NCBI GenBank assembly: GCA_963920525.1
Contig: OY986435.1
Span: 178,282,266 to 178,346,265, forward strand
Reading direction: 5' to 3'
From: Dichetophora obliterata
Taxonomy: Eukaryota > Arthropoda > Insecta > Diptera > Sciomyzidae
Length of the DNA: 64,000 nucleotides
In this document: positions 46,665-57,574 of the stretch, piece after piece
How positions within the stretch are numbered: the stretch's first letter is position 1
How the letters are laid out: each line of letters starts with the position of its first letter
The notes under the pieces: generated by a model
The model's input: the letters and a program-made list of their open reading frames with translations, nothing else
What the model was told of the DNA's origin: nothing
Database searches by the model: none
Position numbers and translations under genes: made by a program

Positions 46665-46799
46665 ATTATTTCGAGTACACAAAATTATCTTTTTAAAAAA
46701 TAAACACCCCAACAAATAAACCACAACACAAATATCAAAAATCGCGTCGCGAATGACGTACACCGCAACAGAAAAACGTTTGAAATGTCATATGTATTA

Positions 46800-47790
46800 A
46801 AAATGATATATAGCTCGTATTATGAAGTTTTTGAATTTCTCAAATATTTTTTCACACGATTTTGGTCTTTTCTAAGACCCTTTTCTTTTATGTCACACAA
46901 AATCTTGACCCCCCTCCCCTCTCTACGAGGAAACACTACTGGCCTTGGAGTGGTTTGAAATACATATATAATATTTTTTTCACATAAATTATTTTTAAGC
47001 TGTAGAACAAAAAATGTAGTAGTAAAAGAAAAAAGTAATTTTCATCATAAAAATCCTAGGGGAGGTAGCTCATGATTTTATGTGTCAAAATTAAGCAATT
47101 TTTGCTAATAAATGATATGTCATATGAAAGAGTGTCGAAAAAGAAAACTTAAACAAAAAAACTTTACGACAAAAACAACTTTTGGCCTATTTTTTAAGCA
47201 AAAATTTAATATTTTAGAGGTTTTTTGAAAGCAATATAAAACATTGAATTGGTGAGGATGCGGTAAATCTTTTCTTTTTTTTCAAAATTATTTAATAATA
47301 CTTTGAGACAAAAAAAAATTTGATGGAAATCGATTGAAAAATTGCTGAGATATTTGCTTGCAAAATCAAAACAATCGTGTTTTTTTTCATTCTGAGGCGA
47401 TAGCCTTGGTTCAAAGAAATGTGCTGTACTGAGAAAATCTACAGTTTTTGAGATATCACAATAATTTTGATGTCATAATAACGGGAATCTCTTTGAACAT
47501 ACTATCCGTGACCAAAAAAACATTCGTATACTGTTATTTTTCGCCACCAACGACTTTTCCTACAAAAATGCGTTATACTGAGAAAAGCTACAGTTTTCGA
47601 GATATCGCCATAAATTTAATGCCAAAATAACGGGAATTTTTTCAAATTTATTACTTGCAAGAAATTTTACCATAGCAAAATATATTAACATATGATACAT
47701 ACAAAAATTCACGAAAATTAACTACAATAATTGCTGGCAACTGATTGCCTACATTTATTGTCGTTAAATTCCATTTTTTATTATAAATAT
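46800..47790. other. Unassigned DNA with a 149-bp spaced direct repeat
   Basis: TACTGAGAAAATCTACAGTT at 47427 recurs as TACTGAGAAAAGCTACAGTT at 47576, and similarity continues through GAGATATC and ATAACGGGAAT. This is a partial tandem duplication with a period of 149. I see no gene. Confidence 0.6.
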
Positions 47791-47794
47791 TTAT

Positions 47795-48600
47795 CGTTAA
47801 AAATGCGTAAATCCTCTCACCTACAATTATTTCTTTCACTCTCTTGTAAAAACTCTCTCCTAAATTATTTCTTCCAATCTTGTCTGCGCTTATAAAAAAA
47901 AGCTAGAAATGCGTGAAATCTCTCAAGTAAGTTTTAAACATGGCAACAACAACAACTCTGTATAGTGTCAGTCACTCAGCAGAAGGCGCTACTCTTTCCT
48001 ACTCCAGTAGGCTTGAGTAATTAAGCTGTGACCAATCTACTGTTTAAGTTGTATATAATTGAACACTTGTTCGAATAAACTCTTTGAAAGCATATAACGT
48101 TAAAGCAGAGGTGTTTATTTAAGGGCAAGCGTAAAATACCGCTCCTGGAGCGTTTTTAGGAGTATCTGAGCGAGAACACGCTGAAATAGTGTGAAAAGTA
48201 GGGAAAACAGACATATTTTAATACTCTCTGAGCAAAAACACGCTGAAATAGCGTGAAAAGTAGAAAATATACATATTTTAGAATTCTCTGAGCGAAAACA
48301 CGGTGCAATAGCATGAAAAGTAGAGAATACATATATTTTAGGGCTCTCTGAGCGAAAACACGCTAAAATAGCGTGAAAAATAGAGAGATATACATATTTT
48401 AAGACTCTCTGAGCGAAAACACGCTCAAATAGCGTGAATAGTAGAATAAATATACATACATATTTTGGAAAAAGACGCTGATTTTCAGACAAAATTGAAA
48501 AAACTCACTGTATAGCGTGGTTTTTTACACAATCGCCAATAAATGTCGTACAGATTGTACAGATTTTTCAATCAGTTTTTAGAGTGCAGCTAAGCAATAT
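47795..48600 (+). repeat. Interspersed repeat family A, copy with expanded 60-bp array
   Basis: This copy has the same order of words as the one at 30985-31600. Its CTGAGCGAAAACACGCTGAA unit is present five times (starts at 48166, 48228, 48288, 48348, 48409; spacing 60-62). Each unit holds a small inverted repeat, CACGCT and AGCGTG around five bases. The minus-strand open frame across it (48115-48492) is simply the repeat read through and is not a gene. Confidence 0.85.
48166..48470. repeat. Minisatellite: five units of about 60 bp, each with a hairpin
   Basis: The unit consensus contains CTCTGAGCGAAAACACGC, then AAATAGCGTGAAAAGTAGA and TACATATTTTA. In the third unit both hairpin arms are altered (CACGGT, AGCATG), so that copy no longer pairs. 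Only one unit exists in the copy near 31400. Confidence 0.85.
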
Positions 48601-49089
48601 TTAAAATGCCTTCGTACACCATATTATTCCACCTTTTTCAGTTTAGATTTTATTTAAGAAATTCTCTTTAAGATTTTATTTAATAGAAAAACCAACAAAA
48701 TTCTGCACGCCTCCGCATCCAGCACTTTCATTCGATACCTCATTTACCGTTCTAGACCCTGCCAATTCTGACATCTCAAAAATCCTTACTGTTATAAATA
48801 TATGCATAAGCAGACTATTTTCATTTAAACATTTAAAGTATTTATTAACAATCGACTTTACACTTCAAAACTATTTTGAAAAACTATTTGAAACCAAAGT
48901 AAAATATAAAAAAAGAAATTAAAAAACGATAAAGAAATGGCTAAAATATTCGATTTGGAAGTCACGCTTCTACTTCAGATTCAAGCGAGTTCGTATCTTA
49001 AGTCTTTTTGACAATCTTTAATTTTAAACGCTCATATCCGCTTAATGGTATCACCTATCAAACATCTAACAATTAACAATACCTGCAGC

Positions 49090-50190
49090 TCAAGAACTTT
49101 CTTATGATATATCAAGAGTTTTTGTAGCGTTTGTAAATTTGCTAGAATAAGGGGACCCTTACAGAAATAAATTTATGGATGAGAGAGGTCCTTGGTGGCT
49201 ACCTTGCAGAACACCAGATCAAACATAAATTATTCTTGAGTAATTAATAGTGTCTATTTTTACACCCAATTTTCTAATTTTTAGATATGAAAATATCAAG
49301 TTTAAAAAGACGTCATTAATTCCTTATTTATTCAGTTTATTTACCAACAAATTGTGATTCACGCTTATTTATAATCGTAACTAAGATTTTAGGTATTATA
49401 GAAAGTCTTGTATTTAATTCTACAAGTCCTTTTTGACCTGACTTCAGCGCTGGCGATATAAGACTTATTAAATACCAGCGTCAAGTCAACATAAAAAGAC
49501 TCAGCACATCTCTTAAGCAAAACTGGAGGAATCAAATCGTAACAAGCTCCATTATTAATGCCGCAACTATTCTTTCTACGTTCACTATATCAGATATACC
49601 TGAAAAATCAGGACGCTTATCTAAATTAAAGTTATCAAAACCGATCCAAAGAAATCAGTGAATAACTCAAATATCTCCTGCTTACTATTTCCTACCCTTC
49701 CTTGAAACTCCATAGAATTTGGGAAGCCACTCGTTTTGAGTTTAGAATTAAAAAAGACCCAAAAAGATTTTGGAATCGATCTAATGCCATTCTCAGTAAA
49801 AAACATGTATTTTTATACAAAAAATAAGATTTTTAATCTTAGTCACATTCTTTCCTATGTAGAACAAAAAATAGCATTATCTTTTGCCAAATCGTTTAAT
49901 TTGTAGTTTTTGTGTGCTTTATTTCTTAAGTATTTAAGATGTAAAAGATTTTTACTGTGCATGGCAGGTTATATCGTCGTTTTGATCTTATTGTTGGAAC
50001 AAAGAGATGAAAACCTTCTTTATTAATTTTCTTTAAAGTTAAATACATACTATCTAAAGAATGTGCCTGAAATACAACCCTCTAGTTAATAGAATTAAAA
50101 TATTGGTTTAACGCTGCAAAAATTAGATTTTCAAAAATCATAGCTGTTGTTTCATGAACTTAATTGGCATTAAGCTCAAATAAAATTCTA
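49090..50190 (-). pseudogene. Jockey-clade LINE relic: linker and 5' reverse transcriptase
   Basis: On the minus strand the order is: AMIFENLIFAALNQYFNSIN and GFHLFVPTIRSKRR (end of the endonuclease/linker, 50000-50170), LKYLRNKAHKNYKLNDLAK near 49900, IPKSFWVFFNSKLKTSGFP with EIFELFTDFFGSVL (49625-49780), ACYDLIPPVLLKRCAESFY near 49540, ELNTRLSIIPKILVTIINKR near 49400, and SGVLQGSHQGPL near 49190. These are the jockey blocks in sequence, with multiple stops and frame changes. The YADD catalytic block is missing. The 42.8-43.6 kb fragment on the same strand carries the region that would come next. Confidence 0.8.
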
Positions 50191-50199
50191 AAAAAAACA

Positions 50200-51815
50200 A
50201 TATTGCAAATTATCATTTGAAGATTGGTTTAAAAAATTCAAAAACTAAATTTAAATACAAGTGCTATATGATGTACAGATTCATAAGTAAGAGGCATATC
50301 GCATTTATGAAAATTAAATCAAGTATCCTGTTAATGTGGTTTCTAAAATGATTAATTTGAAAAAGATACTATGCATACAATGCATCACAAAAAGTAGTTT
50401 CAACCTCACTCTTTAAACTAAATTAAATAGAATTAAAATTTGATCTTGGAACGAACTGCCAATAAATAAGGCCAAAATTGATTTTAAATATGGTTTATAT
50501 TAAACAAACAATCATTAAAAATGTCATTGATGACTCGATGTCGGTAGCAGCGTAGAGCAATAAATAAGCAAAAATTCACATTGCCATATTGAGTGAATTG
50601 AAGCCAAAGTCAAGTAAATAAAACAAAAGACTTAAGACATAAACTTCATAAAAAAATTGTAAACAGAACGTAAAACGAAAGACTTAAGAAACGAACTTTT
50701 TTGCTGCCTGATGTTTTGGTGCGTGAAATTACAATAATGTTTTTAACAATTTCCCAAGTCGTAAAGTAGTATAAAATGAAAGATACTTCTCGTAGTGAAA
50801 TAATAATAATAACTTAACAGATAAAAAAAATATTACTTGAAAACGTTGTTCAATAGGCCAATAACATTCGATAAAAAACCTAAAATTTTGATCATTTCAA
50901 TAGAACTTTTAAAAATTTGTCTTTTAACATATTTGCCTATTATATTTCAAATAAGTGAGCTAGTTAGCTTTTAGTATGCCACATATGCCACAAATTAATT
51001 GTTAAAATTTTTTTGTAAAATATTTTTTACAAAAATATGCGCGATAAATATTCCAAAACAGGTATTTTTTGTAAAATATGTAAAACTATGCACTTATGGC
51101 AAAATATGCACTAACGATTGAATGCCTTTTTAAAGGAATTTTCATGATCCGTAAAAATAACTTAACCACTTTCATTTTAAGATGTCCGGTAAAAACATGC
51201 ATTTGCATGTGATTCCTAGCACTACTCATTGCTTAATCAAAGATATGTTGAAAACTGTTCTGATAAAAAAAGTTAAATTCTAAAAATTTTCTTATGTGTA
51301 TAATAAAATTAAAAACTATCAATTATTGTAACCATTAGGATTTTGGACATGGGAAAAGCAAAATAGTCAGTTTTAAAAGCGGCCGTAACAGAAGATATAA
51401 AAAATGGAATATAGTACAGAGAAATTAGAAGAAAATATAAAATACCACTTGGATCTATCAATAACGAGGTGATCATAAGAAATACAAAAGGATGGAAAAC
51501 ATGATGTGTCAGCAGACAGAATCAAGTGTTCACACGTTTAATATACAAAGAAAATTGCATTTCTGTAGCAAATATGAGTTTTTTTTTGTGTTTACTGGAA
51601 TAATTTATTTTTTATGAGATTTTTATTCATTATACAACTGATAAAAACAAAAATATAAAAATTAAGGCTTGTTTGTTCGTATTTTATGCGCTGCAATACT
51701 GTTCATCCGATTGCGATTTGAATCGCAAATTGCCACTTTTACCACTCACAAATTAATAAAAATACAATACTTCAGATGGTTTTGGTCGTATTAGAAAACT
51801 TAAATCTACTAGAAT
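50200..51815. other. Unassigned AT-rich DNA
   Basis: I found no gene or repeat boundary that I can support. Confidence 0.4.
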
Positions 51816-51816
51816 G

Positions 51817-52036
51817 GGTTAGGTTCGGTTAGGTTAGGTAAGGTTAGGTTAGGTTAGGTTAGGTTAGGTTAGGTTAGGTTAGGTTAGGTTAGGTTAGGTT
51901 AGGTTAGGTTAGGTTAGGTTAGGTTACGTTAGGTTAGGCAAGGCTAGACAAGGCTAGGTTAGGTTAGGTTAGGTTAGGTAAGGTTATGTTAGGTTAGGTT
52001 AAGTTAAGTTAGGCTAGGTTAGGTTAAGTTAGGTTT
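51817..52036. repeat. (TTAGG)n pentanucleotide array, about 220 bp
   Basis: TTAGG repeats in an uninterrupted run from about 51828 to 51925 and then degenerate (TTACG, CAAGG, TTAAG variants) to 52036. On the minus strand the array is (AACCT)n and begins immediately after the LINE 3' UTR at 52045, so it reads as that element's tail. Confidence 0.92.
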
Positions 52037-52044
52037 GTATAAAG

Positions 52045-52140
52045 TGTCTGCCTCAATTGAGACACACTTAGGCCAATTAGGCCCATTGTTGTACCACAGG
52101 ATAGATATTCATTTTCTATTTAAACTAATTTGAGCTGTTC
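52045..52140 (-). mobile_element. LINE 3' UTR fragment, second copy
   Basis: On the minus strand GAACAGCTCAAATTAG, then ATCCTGTGGTACAACAATGG and CCTAATTGGCCTAAGTGTG, then GAGGCAGACACTT match 16093-16195 in order. It is truncated at the 5' side near 52140 and runs into the (AACCT)n tract at its 3' side. Confidence 0.8.
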
Positions 52141-54540
52141 GTATAAGACTAAACTTTTGTAATAAAGCTCGCATGATTGGTTTCGACAACTATACTTAAA
52201 AGAGGTGATCGCTCTATAGCTACGCTTTCTTTTAGCCGATTGAGCTGAAATTTTGGCAGTGTATTTGTTTCGAAAACTAAATGGTTAACCGCCCACAAAT
52301 AAATAAAGAAGCTTAAGACGATTTTGGTCGCATTAGGCTAAAAGTTGGTAATTAAGTGTGTATGGTTAATATCGGAAACTGTATTAAAAATAGGTGTGGT
52401 TTCACGTATCTGGAGTAGCTACGTCCAAATTTACGAAATCATTGAAAACTTCGAAACTACGATGCCGATTGTGCTATAATTTAAGCAGTTGATTTAAAAT
52501 ATTACTCTGCAAAAGCCATAGACTGAAATTTCCGTAGTAAAAGGTGTTTGTTGTGCACATAGTGCAAAAATTCTGCAATATGTGGCGCTTTACAATGAAA
52601 TTTAACAAAACCGAATAACTTGACACAAATGAAGGCTAGGATCTTGAAATTTATATCAAAGGTGTTATCAATGTCGATTCCCACAAATAATATAAGTGGC
52701 ATAAGGCAACGGGGCGTGTCACCTACCATATGAAATGCAACACCTTCAACATGATATTTGGCCACTTATGAAAGTTAAAGCCTTCAAATTGGGAAGAACG
52801 ATATATTCTATAGAAGCATACCACCATAAAAAATATTTGCGATATTGAGAAAGAGACCGTGGCACCAAAACTAACCGTCGCACAGTGTGCCCACTGTACT
52901 GAGATAGTGAAAAAAAATTTGAAAATTCAAATCGTTGACCGGTCGGTTCTTTGTAGCTTATTCTCAACTACAATAATGAGCCACAAAGTACCACTATAGT
53001 TTTTTTATAGCTTGATTAATTTCTATACATTGAGCCGGTTTTGAATGTGATCGCAATTGGTCCACATTGAAGAGTTAACAGTTAAAAAAGTGAATTTTTA
53101 AAATCAACATAATATAAAAAAAAAAAATTAAATGCAGGAACAACCATCGGGGTATAAACTTAATAATCAGTATATATTTGTAAAATTAAAAATTGAGGAT
53201 TAATTTTTAAAAATCCTGTTAAGTACAAAAAAAAAAAAAATTTAAATATAATATGCACTTTGGAAAGAATTAGGAATATAGTTCGCTTACAAGCGTGTTC
53301 AAGCCAAATTTTTAATGTAATAATATAATAAAAGTATTATTTTATAATCAAAAAATTTTTTTGTCCATTTTTTGCCGTTTTTTTTTGTTTTGGATTAAAT
53401 TTTAAAAATGCTCTAGAATTATGATTTTAAATTGAACTGACGAACTTTTTGTAGCATTTATTTCATTTTTAATAGGATCGGGTTCGTTTGAACCTTTTTT
53501 TTAAGCTTTTTAATGTTATGGTTGATAGCATCATTTCTCTAAATTTAGAAAAAAGATGCTAATTTTTGAGAGAACGCTTAAAAAAAAAACGCTCAAACTG
53601 CACCAAAGAAAAAGAGCTGGTGACTAAATTTGCTCATTTTATCTTGTAGTTTAACCTTTACCCGGTAACGTGGTTTTTATGTTACGTTCGCTGTAACGCG
53701 GGGTCACTCGTGTATTGCCCTTATTTTCCTTAGTTAAATCGCTCCTAGGGTCCTGCCAAAATTTTTACATGATGATTGGTGTTTCTACTCGACGGTTGAT
53801 AGGTTAATTTACTATTTAATTAATCATAAAAAAATTGCTGCAAAAAATTATCAAATAAATTATTTTTTTTTAAAAGCGGACATTTTTTAAGAATTATAGT
53901 AAAGTAAATAAGACGGACGAGAAAATAAGATGAAATACTTATTTTTTAAGAAAAAACAAAAAGCAAAAAAATTAAATGTGATGCTTCATTCTTTAACCTC
54001 AAAATCGGCTATTTTGGTATTTTGGGGCTTAAGTTCAGTAATAAAAAGTTTATATTTTTTTCAATAAAAATTTTAAAAAATATTTATTATTTAAATTAAA
54101 CAAACAATAAAGTTTTTTCTTTAGTTTCTTTGGAAAGATTCGTTAGAACAATTAATTTTTCTAACTTTGACCTAAAGCTCAATTGGAAAGAATGTGGCAG
54201 GTTATAATTTTAATGCTAAGAGGTCTGTTTTTTAAATTTTAAAAACTTCCTCTTTACTTTTAAGTGAGGTGCATTATTATTATTATTTTATATAAACAAA
54301 ATGCATCAGTATAGTAAGAACTAAGTTCTTTTATAGCACAACATAAATACATTCAATATAAGTATAATTGTTTCACAATAAAGTATCATGTTTGCTAATG
54401 CAAAATTCCGGTTAATTTTAAGGGACAACAACTTCAATATTTTCATAATTGTTGTACTTATCCGACACTTTGTGTTTTCGTCGAAGCACTTTTGATAGCA
54501 ACAATGTTATGTATGTATATACATCAAAACCACAACAGTG
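52141..54540. other. Unassigned AT-rich DNA
   Basis: GATTTTGGTCGCATTAGG near 52319 resembles GGTTTTGGTCGTATTAG near 51778 on the other side of the LINE and TTAGG array, suggesting the insertion split or duplicated an older repeat. I see no gene. The frames at 52502-52967 have no family features. Confidence 0.4.
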
Positions 54541-54625
54541 CCAATGGCTCCGTTGGTTAGGGCTTTAGTTTTTATCCACGTATTTTGGAATCTTAAGTAG
54601 TGGGTTTAAATCCCATCAGACACAT
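54540..54625 (+). repeat. tRNA-like sequence (probable SINE head)
   Basis: GGCTCCGTTGGTTAGGGC resembles a tRNA D-arm/A box, and GTGGGTTTAAATCCCATCAG resembles a T-arm/B box. The acceptor arm does not pair well and a T-run follows, so this is a decayed tRNA or SINE head, not a gene I would call functional. Confidence 0.45.
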
Positions 54626-54751
54626 ATTTTTTTTTTTTTAATATCTTTTAGTTTTGTTTTGGTTTTTTTTTAGTTTGTTCTATTTTTTTAGTGATTTCAT
54701 TTTGTTTTTTGCATTAATTGCTTATAATAACAAAGCGATGCTTAAATAACA

Positions 54752-54822
54752 GCTGCAGTGGTCGAATGGATAAGCATATGCACTTACACTCACGCCGCCG
54801 AGGTTCAAGTCTCCGGATAATG
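54752..54822 (+). repeat. Second tRNA-like sequence (probable SINE head)
   Basis: AGTGGTCGAATGGATAAGC (A-box like) and GAGGTTCAAGTCTCCG (B-box like) are spaced as in tRNA genes. No convincing cloverleaf acceptor stem. It lies about 210 bases after a first tRNA-like sequence of different type. Confidence 0.45.
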
Positions 54823-54860
54823 GTAATTTTTCTATTGCCGGCAACATTACTTAGAAATTC

Positions 54861-55176
54861 AGCAGACATGCTCGCCTCCATATACGCTTAAAACTTTTTT
54901 CTATAGGCATGTCCTAGGACGGCATATCTGTCAAATGAACTGCCGTAGCAGCAATGCACCATGCATCTCATGGTACGAATGCAGCATTAATGCCGAGAGA
55001 TGCATGCAGCATTGCTGCTAGGGCAGATCATTTGGCAGACATGCACACCTTCTGCATTCATACCATAAGATGCATGCTGCATTGCTGCTACGGTAGTTAA
55101 TTTCGCAGACATGCCGGCCTAGGACATGCCTTTACATAAAAGATATAAGCGGGCATGAAGGCGAGCATGTCTCCTG
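54861..55176. mobile_element. Foldback element with about 140-bp arms
   Basis: The left arm (54861-54995) holds AGACATGCTCGCCTCCAT, GGCATGTCCTAGGACGGCAT and CTGCCGTAGCAGCAATGCA. The right arm (55035-55176) carries the mirror of each in reverse order. A further GCAGCATTGCTGCTAGGGCA module lies between, so part of the arm is present three times. No coding capacity. Confidence 0.88.
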
Positions 55177-55179
55177 CCC

Positions 55180-57570
55180 TTCTGAGGCATGTTTCCGGTG
55201 TTGGTGTAGAAAACTACATATTTTTTAATTTTTATATATTTCCAAAACTGTTTTGTTTTGGGATAAAAGCCAGCTTACATGATTTTTATTTTATGCTAAG
55301 TGTAGACCGAAATCATGTTCCTTGTAGTATTTCATTATAAATTTTTCAAAATATTTAAAAACTTAAAATCCTCACCTACACCTCAACGTGGAATTTAAAA
55401 GTGTTTCTCAACGTAGGACTATGGTTAATTAGATTTCTTTTTGTCTTCAGCTACTGCTAAACTTTATTACTCATTTTTGTTCCACGTTCACACGCAAAAA
55501 TCACGCGTGAGACTGCTTTTCATTAAAATTTCCTTAACAATAATTTATTATAACAGTTTCGTGTGCGCAGGCGTAACAAAAAATAATTTTGTAGAGCACT
55601 AATAACGCCCTTCCTTTAAATTTATGAGAACAAAAATCATTAAAAAACACACACACACACACTTGACATTGACCACTGACAGCTGGCGCTAAAACAACAA
55701 CAAACACAATATAATTTGTGTTCGTAGCAGCAAACGTTGCATTGAATGAAGATAACGGAGCGCCAACATGTTAAAATTATAACGTTGCATTTGGTTAAGT
55801 GGCGCATGCGCAGAATTCAAAACGCAGGCTCTTAAAGCCAGTTGCTGCTCCAATGCATGAACACGGAACAATTGCACGCAAGAAGCTGGTCAATTTCTGC
55901 TCACCTAGAATTCTACCAACAATCCTTCCTGTTGGTGATGATATTGTAGCTGCATGCCACTATCTGATATTTATATATAACTAGCCCAAGTTTTTGAAGT
56001 GGTTCTAGAAAAAATGCAAACAAATCTACCACATCAACAGTGGCCACTGTGTTTTTATGTCTCTCCAGATGCAGTTCTTTGATTGTGTGAGTGTCTGTTC
56101 GACAATGTGTCTAAATATCCGCTTGTCTGTTTGTGGCTTAGCATTAGAATCGATGCAAGACTTTGAAGATTTTCCTCTACGCGTCTTTAACTTGGTGTAC
56201 ATGCTCAACTGCACAAACGTGATGCGTGATGCGTGATGCATTCCACTCAAACTCTCACTCATCTATAGAACGTAGCAGTAGAATAGAGCTGCTTGCTGTG
56301 CTGAACATGAATATCCGTTCAGTTTTTGCAGCTTAATTAGATTAGATTGCAAGTCATTTATTTTGCTTTGCTGTGATCTTTATCGCCTTAGCTACTTCTA
56401 CCAACTCGCTGACTGGCCGGATGGTTGACTGGCTGGATGGTTGACTGGCTGATAACCTTGTCCGTCTGTGGGCCGGCAAGACAAGGATTTTTGCTTCCAG
56501 TTTTTACATATGCGTTATATGCTTAAAATTTTTTCCCTTTTTGGTTTAGAGCAGAAAAAAAGTGTCTATAGAATACGAAATGAAAATTTTTCCTAGAATT
56601 CTTAATTTGCTCCTTTTTCGCTTTTCTAATAACTTAAATTATGCAAATTAGCTGCGTAGCGTGGTTTGTTAAAAACAAAGAACATAAATAAAAAATTTAA
56701 AGCTTACACTACATAGACGAACTAAAAAGACGCAGAATTTCGTCTGTCAGAAATTTTAAATAATAGCAAGCAAAAATATTTTAAAAAGAATCTTAAATGA
56801 AAAGTAAAAGTTTTAAGATTGTTGGTACTGTTGATATTTTTAATTTAAATATATTTTTAGTTTTAAACATCCCGTTTTATTGTGTTGCGTCAAGAGGGAG
56901 ATATGTGAAGATATTTTAAAGTTTGATTGCGCCTTTTGTTAAAGATTCCTTTTTGAAATGATAAAATAAATATCATTATAAAAATGATAGAATAAATGAT
57001 ACTTTTTTATTCGTAAATGAGTATGTAATTGAATCATCAACAATTTCTTCGTTGTTCGCTAATGAGTTTGCATGAGTTGTATTTTAGTTCGTTAGTAGCT
57101 ATGCAATTGTTTTTTTTTTTCTTCTCTTCATAACTGACTTTGAGAAACTAAGAGCAATCAACCAACTCCTGAAACTAGTTCCCAATTTTTAAAAGCATTT
57201 CAAATTCCTCGTCCGACTGTTGACAAACGACGAGTTTTTAAACCAACACCCGAAACTTTTCGATCTTTTTCTAAAGTTACGCACCGGAAGACAACTCAAA
57301 ATCCATGAAAAGGTGTAGCACAGTTTTGACTGATACTTCAGTCAGGTATAGTTAATAACAACTGCACGCAGAGAAAACACATAGTTGCAACTACCATCTT
57401 AAAAGAGAATCCCAGTATGATAAGGCAAATGATTGCTACTAAGGACAGCGTTCGAAAAAATTGTCAACCACACAATTTATAATATCTGCCAAATCAATAA
57501 TCCGATTAGCAAAGTTAAACTGCTTTTATAAAGGTATTTTTATTCAAATTAATCCTGTTTATTTAGTGTT
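55180..57570. other. Unassigned DNA with a small minisatellite
   Basis: A GACTGGCTGGATGGTT unit repeats about 2.5 times at 56411-56455, and a (CA)n run lies near 55648. The stretch 55990-56500 is unusually complex and less AT-biased than its surroundings but shows no splice-bounded reading frame. Confidence 0.4.
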
Positions 57571-57574
57571 TTTG

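Noticed and set aside
48115..48492. 125-codon minus-strand frame with internal repeats
   Set aside because: It is the 60-bp minisatellite read through; the amino-acid repeats follow the DNA period, and the single-unit copy of the same repeat has no such frame.
51817..52036. TTAGG array as a true telomere or interstitial telomere
   Set aside because: It follows a LINE 3' UTR directly, and flies are known to lack TTAGG telomeres. A LINE tail is the simpler reading.
55790..55985. Coding frame with a GTGAGC-like donor on the minus strand near 55900
   Set aside because: The sequence before the donor has stops in all plausible frames and no PAN signature.
56026..56262. Possible upstream exon of the PAN-ZP gene
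   Set aside because: The frame lacks cysteine spacing of PAN domains and has no phase-2 donor in the right frame.
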